Shown here in pieces: positions 25,268-35,479 of a DNA stretch of 64,000 nucleotides. Within the stretch, counting starts at the first letter, position 1, and each line of letters opens with the position of its first letter. A program made the translations under genes and the position numbers. This DNA comes from Colletes latitarsis (Eukaryota; Arthropoda; Insecta; Hymenoptera; Colletidae). Under the pieces are notes generated by a model, which saw nothing but the letters and a program-made list of their open reading frames with translations, made no database searches and had not been told where the DNA came from. The stretch is from contig NW_027488370.1 of the NCBI RefSeq assembly GCF_051014445.1, positions 2,976,001 to 3,040,000 on the forward strand, read 5' to 3'.

Positions 25268-26310
25268 GCGCTCCCTCCCCGCGGCCTCCTTCTGCAACAT
25301 TACGTTCTCGCAGAAGGAGGCCACGGCCCTCCACTTCTCCTCGCTGCCGAGCATGGCGCGCACCACGCCCGGCAGCGAGACATCCCGCCCGACAACGCCG
25401 ACCAGGACACGGCGCTCCCCCTCCCACGCGGGGCATACCTCCAGGGTATGATCCGCCGTGTCCTGCTCAGCGTCGCAGTGGCAGCAACGCGCCGTCGGCT
25501 CCTTCCCTATCCGGCACAGGTATCTTCCGAAGCTGCCATGCCCGGAAAATACCTGTGCCAGCCGGTAGGTGAGGCTGCCATGGCCTCTGTCCAGCCACTC
25601 CTTCAGGAGCGGCCGAACAGCCCCGACTGTCCGGTGCCCCGCGGTTGGCAGAGCCAGCCGCTCCTGCCACGCGAGCAACACGGTCTGCCGGGCCTGGCGC
25701 TTCAAATCGCCCCAAGCAGGTTCCTGCCCGCCCGGGACCGCCCCCATCCCCGCGCGACGGTCGACGCGGTGCCAGTACATCACCGCGTGCGACCGCGCGA
25801 GCAGGTCCATGGGCGGCATCCCCGCTAGCACCGTCGCCGCCTCATGTGACATGGTCCGATACCCGCGGACGACCCTGAGCGCCATGCGCCTCTGCACCCG
25901 ACGCAGCATAGTCATGCTGCGCCGGGAGGCAGCCAGGTCGTCCGCCCAGACGGGGGCCCCGTATAGGGCCACCGACTGGACCATTGCCACATAGAGGCGA
26001 CGAACTCGGCCCGCCGGGCCCCCCAGGTTGGGCAGGATCCGGCCCAGAGCCGCAACCATCCTTTCCAACCGGGGGACCAGGCAGCGGAAATGCTTCTCGA
26101 AACGCCAGTGGCTATCGAGGATCAGCCCCAGATACCTGATCTGGGGCTTCACCTCGATGTCAGCCCCACCCATCCGAATCAGAGTGGGTGGCGGATCCTG
26201 CCGAGGTGAATGAAACGCAATCACCTCGGTCTTATGGACCGCCACCGTCATCCCCATCCCCCTGATCCGGTCGACGACGCGTTGCGACCCCTCCTCCGCG
26301 CGACGCATGG

Positions 26311-26314
26311 CCCT
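26311..26314 (-). other. Frameshift site in ORF2
   Basis: Upstream coding is in the frame that starts at 28,349. Downstream homology (basic and acidic helix, then KTEVIAFH) is in the next frame. The two readings cross at a short G run in the sense strand near 26,312. The length from start to stop is one base over a multiple of three, consistent with one inserted base or two lost. The exact base is uncertain by about 10 nt. Confidence 0.7.
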
Positions 26315-26606
26315 CCCAGTGCGCCCCGACGGCCAGCACCAGTGTGTCATCTGCGTAACACACCGTGCTGACGCCGTCGGGGAGGCCGGCCCGCAACACC
26401 GAGTCGTACGCGATGTTCCACAGGAGTGGCCCGAGGACCGACCCCTGCGGAATACCGCAGTACACCTCCCTCCGCATATCACCATCCCGGCCCGGATACT
26501 CGATCCACCTGCCGCGGAGATAATCCCCGACGACCGCCCTGAGACAAGGGGGGACTCGATGATATTCGAGCCCCCTCATTATCTCTTCCCAGGGGAGGGT
26601 GTTAAA

Positions 26607-26640
26607 GGCATTGGCAATATCCAAGGATATTGCCAATGCC
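26607..26640. repeat. Perfect 16-bp inverted repeat within reverse transcriptase motif A
   Basis: GGCATTGGCAATATCC at 26,607-26,622, a 2-nt AA spacer, then its exact reverse complement at 26,625-26,640. On the sense strand it encodes the stretch around SLDIANA, which holds the motif A catalytic aspartate. A perfect stem this long in a coding motif is unlikely to arise by chance. Whether it forms in RNA, and to what end, is unknown. Confidence 0.9.
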
Positions 26641-28346
26641 ACCCCTCCCCGGGAGACGGCCGCCTCCGAGAGGGCCCTCACACGACCTATCGCGTCGATA
26701 GTCGATCGGCCCCCCCGGAAACCGAACTGGCAGTCGGCCAGACCGGGATCACCCCGCGACAGGTGCTCGACGAGGCGGGCAGCAATCACACACTCGAAGA
26801 GCTTGCCCACCTCGTCGAGGAGACAAATGGGCCGGTATGCGGAGGGAGACTCCGCGGGCCGACCCTCCTTCCGGAGGAGGACCATCCTCGCCACCTTCCA
26901 ACTGGGGGGGAATCGCCCGTCCCTCAGGCAGCGGTCGAACAACCGCCTGAGGTCGGCCCCAAGGACGCCCTGGGTCAAGACCCAAACCCGGCCGGGCACA
27001 CCATCCGGACCCGGGGCCGTGTTACGAACCCCGAGCCGTCTGATGGCCGCTGCCAGCTCCTCCTGCGTGACCCCCAGCTCGGCCGTCCACTCCACTGGGA
27101 CAGCCGCCGCCGCCGGAGGACGCGGTCCCCTCTCCCCAATTGGGAAGAGTGTATTGACCACGTCCTCCAGCAGCCGGGGGTCAAGACCCTCGGTGACGGG
27201 GGGCGCCCACGGGCGGAGCTTATTCAGCACCACCTTATATGGGCGCCCCCATGGATCGTCATCAAGGGTCTGGAGGAGCTCCTTCCATGCCTGGGTCTTG
27301 GCCCGTTTGATGGCGACCTGCAGAGCAACCCGCGCCACGCGGTATGCTCCATACAGGTCATCAGCTGCCCTCGCTCGCGCCACGCCGTCGCCTGTACGTT
27401 GACGACGGCGCGCGCGGGTGTACTGGCGTCGGGCGCGGACAGTCGCGACTCGCAACTCCGCGATCGCGTCCGACCACCAGTACACCGCCCGGCGAGGAGA
27501 AGCCCGCCCGACCCGAGGCATCGCCGCGTCGCAAATACCCGCGACCAATGCTCCGAGCCGGGCGACCTCCTCCTCTATGCTCGGCAACTCGGCCGCTCCC
27601 TGCGGCCAAGTTGCAGCGAGGGCAGCTGCCATCAGGGCGTCCTTGTCCAGGCGCCGAAGCGCCCAGCGGCGTGGTGGGGTGCCACGCAGGCGGCCGTGTC
27701 GGGATGCACTCGCGGCGGCAGAGACCTCCATCCGGATGTACCGGTGATCGGAGAGTGTCTCTGCCCCCGCGACCACGTGCCAACCCGACACCATGCGCAC
27801 GGCGTTGGGGGTCGCGAATCCAACATCCACGATGGACCCCCCATATCGCCGCACGCATGTGTGCTCCGACCCCCGGTTCAATACCCGGAGGTCGAGCCCA
27901 GCCGCCCAATCGCCCAGGATCCCGCCGCGAACGGAGGTCCTGGGGGATCCCCAAGCCACCGACTTGGCATTAAAATCCCCCAGGACCAGCACCGGCCGGG
28001 CCGCGTAGCGCTGCACGCATGCCGCGACCTCGGCCAAGTACAGCTCGAACGCAGCGTGACCGCTACGGGGCGAAATGTAGCACCCCACCACAGCGACTCC
28101 CCCCCAGTCCACGGCGACGAATCCCCGACCGCGCTCCAACAAGGAGAACGGTGGGGACCCGTCGCCCCCTCCCCATACCGTCGCCACCAAGCCGTCCGCG
28201 TCGCCCACCCAATGAGGGTGATCAGGGACGCGGTACGGCTCGGCGGCGACCGCCAGGCCAACCCCCCACTCCGCGAGGACTTGGAACATCAAGTCCTGTG
28301 CCGCGCGGCAGTGGTTGAGGTTGGCCTGGAGGAGGAGGCGGGGCGG

Positions 28347-28351
28347 CATTA
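28347..28351 (-). promoter_or_regulatory. UAAUG stop/start overlap between ORF1 and ORF2
   Basis: On the sense strand the ORF1 TAA (28,351-28,349) shares its last A with the ORF2 ATG (28,349-28,347). The same UAAUG arrangement in the silkworm R1-clade element SART1 has been shown to couple translation of ORF2 to termination on ORF1. By analogy ORF2 here would be made by termination-reinitiation. The local sequence on the minus strand is AT-rich (ATTAATTAATG) in an otherwise very GC-rich region. Confidence 0.88.
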
Positions 28352-30226
28352 ATTAATGGCCGCGCCAGCCTCCTCCCGGCCGTCCGTCCCCGTAGCACCG
28401 TCCACCTCCATGGAGGACGATGCCACCGCCCTCGGCACCGGAGCCGGTGCAGCCCGCCTCTTCCTCTCCTTCCGGGAGGGGGGGGAGCACTTCTTGCTCC
28501 CCACCCTGTGATCGGCTGGCCTCCCCATGTCCGCACACAGCGGACAGTGGGGGGCCGCCGAGCACTGGCTCGCACGGTGCTCTTTGGCACCGCAGCGGTA
28601 ACACTGACCGGTGCGGTCCACCGGCGAGGTGCACCACTGCCTCACGTGCCCCAATTCGAGGCAGCGGTGACACTGGAGCGGGCGCGGCGCGAGGATTTCC
28701 ACTCGCGCCGAAACCCACCCCACCAACACCCTCCCGGATTCCGCCACCTTACGGGCGGCGGAGAGGGGGCACCGGGCCCACACCGACCCGAGGCCGGAGG
28801 GCGACCTGCGGATCTCTCCGATCCGCAGGTCCTCCACAGGACAGTCCCCCGCCCTCGCAAGGGCACGGGACACATCCTGTGCGCTGACCGAGTCGTCCAG
28901 CCCACAAACGCGCATCTCCGTGCGCTTCGTGGGCCGGGCGACCCGGACACCTCGCTCGCCCAGCTGCTCCCGGAGCCTCTGGGCGAGACGATCCGCCTTC
29001 GCGCCGCCTTCTGCACCGGGGATCTCCAGCAAGAGACCCCCGGTCACGGCCCTCTTCGCCCTCACGGAGGCGATGCCCAGCTCTTCCAGGGAGATATTCT
29101 CCCTGGCGAGCCGCATCGCCTCCGCGAGGGTCAGGTCGCACCCCTGCGCAACGGTCAGCGTCACCGCTGCCGTTTTTGGGGGACGACCTGGTCGTGCCTT
29201 CCCGACCTTCGCGGCCTTTACCTTGGCCGCCGGCGGCGGAGGCGGAGGCTGCGGTTGCGAGGCCTTCCTCGCCGCCCGCTTCGCCTTCCGCCCCACCACC
29301 TCACTCCACGCCACCCCCCCTTGGGAGGGTGCCGTGGAGGACGCGACCACCGCGACCACGGGTACACCACCCCCCTTGGGGGTCGCGACCCGGGGCCCTG
29401 GTGCCGCAACGCTGGGCGGAGCCTTCACTCCGCCCTTCTTTGCCTTCCCCGACTGTACCGGAACAGGTCGGGGAGGCACCGCCTTCCTGCTGACCGCTCT
29501 TCCGGCGAGGAGCTCCTCCCGGAAGGCGGCCAGCTTGCCATCAATCATGTCCCCAATCCTCCTCAGAAGATCGTCTTCTGAGGAGGACGGGGACTTCTTC
29601 ACGGGCGGAGTGCGGGTGGAGGGGCCCGCGGTGCCCCGCACCACTGCCGCCGCACTCCGCTTATTTACCTCCGCCGAGGGACGCGGCGGTGGGGGAGGAG
29701 GGAGGATGGGAGGGAGAGCCGCGCTGTTCCACAGCGCCTCTGCCCTCCTCCTCCCCTGTCGCTACTCCTCCAACAGGAGCTGCAGACGGGCGTTCCGCCC
29801 TCTGAGCTCCCGCGCCGCCTCCCTCATTTCCGCCGCCGCGGCCTTCAGGGCCTCCGCGCCACCGCTTTTCTGCCCCTTAAAGGCGCAGGCAGCGGCGACT
29901 TTCTCCACCCGCCTCAGGGACGAGGAGATCCTCTCCGATATCTCCTCGGTCACCTCGTCCCTGAGGCAACTCAGCCTCACCGACGGGCTCATCGCCCCGC
30001 CCACCTCGACGACGGCCTGCCCCGTCCTCTTCCTCCTAGAGCCTATGTGGCTCGTGCTGGAGGAGAAGGACGAGACCGACGCCGTCTCGTCGTCCTCCTC
30101 CACCCTCCACGAAGCCGGACCTGGCGCTGAGTGGGGCGCGAGCGCCGCCACCCTAACCCCAACCCCGTCTCCGTCCTCCCCAACCGACAAAACCCGCCCC
30201 ATCCCCATTTTATTTTCTGTGTCCAT
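28349..30226 (-). pseudogene. ORF1: gag-like nucleic-acid-binding protein, one in-frame stop
   Basis: The RNA-binding, particle-forming protein of the element. The frame opens after a TAA at 30,280-30,278. The first ATG is at 30,226-30,224, with a weak context (C at -3). A second at 30,208-30,206 has A at -3 and may be preferred. From the first ATG it is 626 codons, including an internal TAG at 29,764-29,762 and the terminal TAA at 28,351-28,349. Codons 1-154 include a charged helical stretch likely to form a coiled coil. The 470 codons after the TAG hold a Lys/Pro/Ala-rich linker, a central domain and three zinc knuckles: CHRC...H...C, CYRCGAKEHRASQC (C-X2-C-X4-H-X4-C) and a longer CPLC...H...C. 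Three knuckles near the C terminus fit R1-clade ORF1, and the full length fits an intact ORF1. The TAG may be a disabling mutation, a readthrough site or an error. Confidence 0.88.
29762..29764 (-). other. In-frame TAG inside ORF1
   Basis: The codon reads TAG on the sense strand. The same frame is open for 154 codons before it (from the first ATG) and 470 after it. The next codon is CGA. Both sides look like genuine ORF1 protein, so this is a point change or a readthrough stop rather than a gene boundary. No Met codon lies shortly after it in frame: the next in-frame candidate, at 29,644, is a GTG. Confidence 0.85.
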
Positions 30227-30610
30227 AAGAATCCCACGAGATGGTCGGAAATAAAGGTCCACCCGGGCAGAGCCGCCTTACCCGGGTAAGCCTAATACTC
30301 CGGGGGTTCGGCAGGTTCCCCGGAGGTGGTCGCTTGGGATTGGGCCTTCTCCCCCAACCATGCATCCCATCGCCGCGCACCATAGCTTAGGATTGGAGGG
30401 CGATTTTATAGAGTCGCCATACTCGTGGCCCAGGCGGTTAAGCCAAGACCCCCGTTCCTCCTGCCGTCACGTACCATTCACAAAACCAATAGGGAATTGT
30501 GAATGGGTCGTTGTGACGACCAACAGGAGGCTTACGGTGTGTGTATGACTCGGGTACCCCGGGTTCGTTAAGCCCGTACTGCAGCTGAAAGGCTGGCAGC
30601 CCCTGAGGGT
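30227..30610 (-). other. 5' UTR of the retrotransposon
   Basis: 384 nt from the element's 5' boundary (next to the right target-site copy) to the first ORF1 ATG. It contains the 14-bp palindrome CTTACCCGGGTAAG at 30,277-30,290 and the nested hairpin at 30,457-30,530. Its presence argues that the copy is full length rather than 5' truncated. R1-clade elements may carry an internal promoter here, but no promoter motif is recognised. Confidence 0.75.
30457..30530. repeat. Nested hairpin in the 5' UTR
   Basis: Three collinear stems close on each other: CCTCCTG (30,457-30,463) with CAGGAGG (30,524-30,530), CGTCAC (30,465-30,470) with GTGACG (30,513-30,518), and CATTCACAA (30,475-30,483) with TTGTGAATG (30,497-30,505). 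Together they give one long stem with small internal loops. Confidence 0.8.
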
Positions 30611-30626
30611 ATCAGACTCATACTTT
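30611..30626. repeat. Target-site duplication, right copy
   Basis: ATCAGACTCATACTTT, a perfect match to 24,613-24,628. It continues into the satellite as CGCATTCTTCACATAC, the expected continuation of the interrupted monomer. It lies at the 5' end of the element. Confidence 0.93.
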
Positions 30627-33600
30627 CGCATTCTTCACATACTTGTTGAACGGAACCTGGGTTTTTACTGGTTTGGATCACGTAGTAATGTGGTACCACA
30701 CTGAAACATTCAATTAAACCTGGTCTTGATAAATATTTTAGAGGATAACGCATGTTAGGTCTGGGTTAGGTCTAGGATTTGCCCTCATCAGGCTCATACT
30801 TTCGCATATTTCTCATACTTCATGGCTAGATCCTGGGCTGTTTCTGGATTGGATCACGTAGTAATGTGGTACCACGCTGAAACAGTCAATTAAACCTGGT
30901 TTCGTTCAATGTTTTAGAGGATAACGCAAGTTAGGTCTGGGATAGGTCTGGGATTTGCCCTCATCAGGCTCATACTTTCGCGTTTTTCACATACTTGTTG
31001 AACAGATCCTGGGTTTTTTCCGGTTTGGGTCACGTAGTAGTGTGGTACCACACTGAAACAGTCCATTAAACCTGGTTTGGATCAATATTTTAGAGGATAA
31101 CGCACGTTAGGTCTAGGTTAGGTCTGGGATTTGCCCTCATCAGACTCATACTTTCGCACACTTCACATACTCGTTGAACGGATCCTGGGTTTTTTCTGGT
31201 TTGCAACACGTAGTAATGTGGGACCACACTGAAACAGTCAATTAAACCTGGTTTCGATCAATATTTTAGAGAATAATTCATGTTAGGTCTAGGTTAGGTC
31301 TGCGATTTGCTCTCATCAGGCTCATTCTTTCGCATATTTCTCATACTTGATGGCTAGATCCCGGGCTTTTTCTGGATTGCATCACGTAGTAATGAAGTAC
31401 AACACTGAAACAGTCAATTAAACCTGGTTTCCATCAATATTTTAGAGGACAACGCATGTTAGGTCTAGGTTAGGCCTGGGATTTGCCCTCATCTGGGTCA
31501 TACTTTCGCAGTTTTAATATATATGTTGACGTGATCGAGGGTTTTTCCTGCTTTGGATCACGTAGTAAAGTGGTACCACACTGAAACAGTCCATTAAACC
31601 TGGTTTGGATCAATATTTTAGAGGATAACGCTTGTTAGGTCTGGGATAGGTCTGGGATTTGCCCTCACCAGGCTCATACTTTCGCATTCTTCACATACTT
31701 GTTGAACGGATCCTGGGTTTTTTCTGGTTTGGATCACGTAGTAATGTGGGACCACACTGAAACAATCAATTAAACCGGGTCATGATAAATATTTTAGAGG
31801 ATAACGCATGTTAGGTCTGGGTTAGGTCTAGGATTTGCCCTCGTGAGGCTCATACTTTCGCATATTTCTCATACTTCATGGCTAGATCCTGGGCTATTTC
31901 TGGATTGGATCACGTAGTAATGTGGTACCACACTGAAACAGTCGATTAAACCAGGTTTCGATCAATATTTTTGAGGATAACGCAAGTTAGGTATGGGATA
32001 GGTCTGGGATTTGCCCTCATCAGGCTCATACTTTCGCGTTTTTCACATACTTGTTGAACAGATCCTGGGTTTTTTCTGGTTTGGATGACGTAGTAATGTG
32101 GGGCCACACTGAAGCAGTCAATTAAACCTGGTTTCGAACAATATTTTAGAGAATAATTCATGTTAGGTCTAGGTTAGGTCTGGGATTTGCTTTCATCAGG
32201 CTCATTCTTTCGCATATTTCTCATACTTGATGGCTAGATCCTGGGCTTTTTCTGGATTGCATCACGCAGTAATGAAGTACAACACTGAAACAGTCAATTA
32301 AACCTGGTTTCCATCAATTTTTTAGAGGACAACGCATGTTAGGTCTAGGTTAGGCCTGGGATTTGCCCTCATCAGGGTCATACTTTCACAGTTTTAATAT
32401 ACATGTTGACGTGATCGAGGGTTTTTCCTGCTTTGGATCACGTAGTAAAGTGGTACCACACTGAAACAGTCCATTAAACCTGGTTTGGATCAATATTTTA
32501 GAGGATAACGCAAGTTAGGTCTGGGATAGGTCTGGGATTTGCCCGCATCAGGCTCATACTTTCGCGTTTTTCACATACTTGTTGAACAGATCCTGGGTTT
32601 TTTCCGGTTTGGGCCACGTAGTAGTGTGGTACCACACTGAAACAGTCGATTAAACCTGGTTTCGATCAATATTTTTGAGGATAACGCATGTTAGGTCTAG
32701 GTTAGGCCGGGGATTTTCACTCATCAAACACATACTTTCGCATTCTTCAAATACTTGTTGAACGGATCCTGGGTTTTTTTTCTGGTTTGGATCACGTAAT
32801 AATGTAGTACCACACTGAAACATTCAATTAAACCTAGTCTTGATAAATATTTTAGAGGATAACGCAAGTTAGGTCTGGGATAGGTCTGGGATTTGCCCTC
32901 ATCAGGCTCATACTTTCGCGTTTTTCACATACTTGTTGAACAGATCCTGGGTTTTTTCCGGTTTGGGCCACGTAGTAATGAAGTACAACACTGAAACAGT
33001 CAATTAAACCTGGTTTCCATCAATATTTTAGAGGACAACGCATGTTAGGTTTAGGTTAGGCCTGGGATTTGCCCTCATCTGGGTCATACTTTCGCAGTTT
33101 TAATATATATGTTGACGTGATCGAGGGTTTTTTCTGCTTTGGATCACGTAGTAAAGTGGTACCACACTGAAACAGTCCATAAACCTGGTTTGGATCAATA
33201 TTTTAGAGGATAACGCTTGTTAGGTCTGGGATAGGTCTGGGATTTGCCCTCACCAGGCTCATACTTTCGCATTCTTCACATACTTGTTGAACGGATCCTG
33301 GGTTTTTTCTGGTTTGGATCACGTAGTAATGTGGGACCACACTGAAACAATCAATTAAACCGGGTCATGATAAATATTTTAGAGGATAACGCATGTTAGG
33401 TCTGGGTTAGGTATAGGATTTGCCCTCGTCAGGCTCATACTTTCGCATATTTCTCATACTTCATGGCTAGATCCTGGGCTTTTTCTGGATTGCATCACGC
33501 AGTAATGAAGTACAACACTGAAACAGTCAATTAAACCTGGTTTCCATCAATATTTTGGTGGACAACGCATGTTAGGTCTAGGTTAGGCTTGGGATTTGCC

Positions 33601-35479
33601 CTCATCAGGTTCGTACCTTCGCAGTTTTAACATACATGTTGACGTGATCGAGGGTTTTTTCTGCTTTGGATCACGTAGTAAAGTGGTACCACACTGAAAC
33701 AGTCCATTAAACCTGGTTTGGATCAATATTTTAGAGGATAACGCATGTTAGGTCTAGGTTAGCCCTGGGATTTTCACTCATCAGGCTCATACTTTCGCAT
33801 ATTTCTCATACTTCATGGCTAGATCCTCGGCTGTTTCTGGATTGTGTCACGTAGTAGAGTGGTACCACACTGAAACAGTCCATTAAACCTGGTTTGGATC
33901 AATATTTTAGAGGATAACGCATGTTAGGTCTAGGTTAGGTCTGGGATTTTCACTCATCAGACACATACTTTCGCGTTTTTCACATACTTGTTGAACAGAT
34001 CCTGGGTTTTTTCCGGTTTGGGTCACGTAGTAGTGTGGTACCACACTGAAACAGTCGATTAAACCTGGTTTCGATCAATATTTTTGAGGATAACGCATGT
34101 TAGGTCTGGGATAGGTCTGGGATTTGCCCTCATCAGGGTCATACTTTCGCAGTTTTAATATACATGTTGACGTGATCGAGGGTTTTTTCTGCTTTGGATC
34201 ACGTAGTAAAGTGGTACCACACTGAAACAGTCCATTAAACCTGGTTTGGATCAATATTTTAGAGGATAACGCAAGTTAGGTCTGGGATAGGTCTGGGATT
34301 TGCCCTCATCAGTCTCATACTTTCGCGTTTTTCACATACTTGTTGAACAGATCCTGGGTTTTTTTCTGGTTTGGATCACGTAATAATGTGGTGCCACACT
34401 GAAATATTCAATTAAACCTGGTCTTGATAAATATTTTAGAGGATAACGCATGTTAGGTCTGGGTTAGGTCTAGGATTTGCCCTCATCAGGCTCATGCTTT
34501 CGCATATTTCTCATACTTCATGGCTGGATCCTGGGCAATTTCTGGATTGGATCACGTAGTAATGTGGTACCACACTGAAACAGTCAACTAAACCTGGTTT
34601 TGATCAATATTTTAGAGAACAATTCATGCTAGGTCTAGGTTAGGTCTGGGATTTGCTCTCATCAGGCTCATTCTTTCTCATATTTCTCATACTTGATGGC
34701 TAGATCCTGGGCTTTTTCTGGATTGCATCACGTAGTAATGAAGTACAACACTGAAACAGTCAACTAAACCTGGTTTCCATCAATATTTTAGAGGACAACA
34801 CATGTTAGGTCTAGGTTAGGCCTGGGATTTGCCCTCATCAGGGTCGTACTTTCGCAGTTTTAACATACATGTTGACCTGATCGAGGGTTTTTTATGCTTT
34901 GGATCACGTAGTAAAGTGGTACCACACTGAAACAGTCCATTAAACCTGGTTTGGATCAATATTTTGGAGAATAATTCATGTTAGGTCTAGGCAAGGTCTG
35001 GGATTTTCACTCATCAGACTCATACTTTCGCATTCTTCACATACTTGTTGAACGGATCCTGGGTTATTTCTGGTTTGGATCACATAGTAATGTGGTACCA
35101 CACTGAAAAAGTCGATTAAACCAGGTTCTGATCAATATTTTTGAGGATAACGCATGTTAGGTCTAGGTTAGGCCTGGGATTTGCCCTCACCAGGCTCATA
35201 CATTCGCGTTTCTCACATACGTGTTGAACAGATCCTGTGTTTTTTCTGGTTTGGATCACATAGTAATGTGGTACCACACTGAAAAAGTCGATTAAACCAG
35301 GTTCTGATCAACATTTTTGAGGATAACGCATGTTAGGTCTGGGTTAGGTCTAGGATTTGCCCTCGTCAGGCTCATACTTTCGCATATTTCTCATACTTCA
35401 TGGCTAGATCCTGGGCTGTTTCTGGATTGTATCACGTATTAATGTGGTACCACGCTGAAACAGTCAATTAAACCTGGTT

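Larger units (their letters stand above)
25169..28349 (-). pseudogene. ORF2: APE-type endonuclease / reverse transcriptase, one frameshift
   Basis: The enzyme of the element: it nicks the target and reverse-transcribes the element RNA. It starts at the ATG at 28,349-28,347 and ends at the TGA at 25,171-25,169, about 1,060 codons, normal for the R1 clade. First frame: APE endonuclease about residues 1-210, with LNH near 11-13, AEPY around E37, GDFNAK 124-129 and SDH 200-202. Reverse transcriptase follows with PGPDG 446-450, GFRGGRST 543-550, SLDIANAF 575-582 (motif A aspartate D577), GIPQGSVLGP 632-641 and YADD 665-668. Near 26,312, about 35 nt past the YADD codons, the frame shifts by one base. 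The second frame carries KTEVIAFH, RYLGLILD and a C-X2-C-X8-H-X4-C finger near 25,433-25,486, then a basic Arg-rich tail. No RNase H. The start overlaps the ORF1 stop. All key catalytic residues seem present, so the frameshift alone breaks it. The frameshift could also be an assembly error in GC-rich DNA. Confidence 0.92.
24629..30610 (-). mobile_element. R1-clade non-LTR retrotransposon, near full length, 5,982 bp
   Basis: Two-ORF LINE inserted in the satellite, sense strand minus. In order: 384-nt 5' UTR, ORF1 with three CCHC knuckles, UAAUG overlap, ORF2 with APE endonuclease, reverse transcriptase and a C-terminal CCHC finger, 516-nt 3' UTR, 24-nt poly(A). No RNase H domain is seen. This architecture is that of the R1 clade (R1, TRAS, SART, Waldo and relatives), which holds many arthropod elements specific for rDNA or telomeric repeats. 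A perfect 16-bp target-site duplication flanks it, and an uninterrupted paralogous site exists at 38,887-38,902. GC content is far above the satellite's. One in-frame TAG (ORF1) and one frameshift (ORF2) suggest a non-autonomous copy, or sequence errors. Its family within the clade cannot be fixed by eye. Confidence 0.93.

Noticed and set aside
26307..28352. 681-codon plus-strand open frame
   Set aside because: It lies antisense to ORF2, whose endonuclease and RT motifs are unmistakable. Long antisense frames are expected in DNA this GC-rich, and the translation has no recognisable domain.
28920..30254. 444-codon plus-strand open frame
   Set aside because: Antisense to ORF1. It is compositionally biased (Ala, Ser, Arg, Pro rich) with no domain, so it is a shadow.
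29762..30262. Separate small gene upstream of ORF1 on the minus strand
   Set aside because: It is in the same frame as ORF1, with no other stop between them, and the codon at 30,262 is GTG. It is the N-terminal part of ORF1 ahead of a single TAG.
30421..30610. tRNA-derived region in the element's 5' end (plus strand TGGCCCAGGCGGTTAAG resembles an A box)
   Set aside because: No B box at proper spacing and no cloverleaf. The orientation would also be opposite to the element's sense strand.
24613..30626. R2-type or LTR element
   Set aside because: ORF2 has an N-terminal APE endonuclease rather than a C-terminal restriction-like one. There are two ORFs, a poly(A) tail and no terminal repeats.
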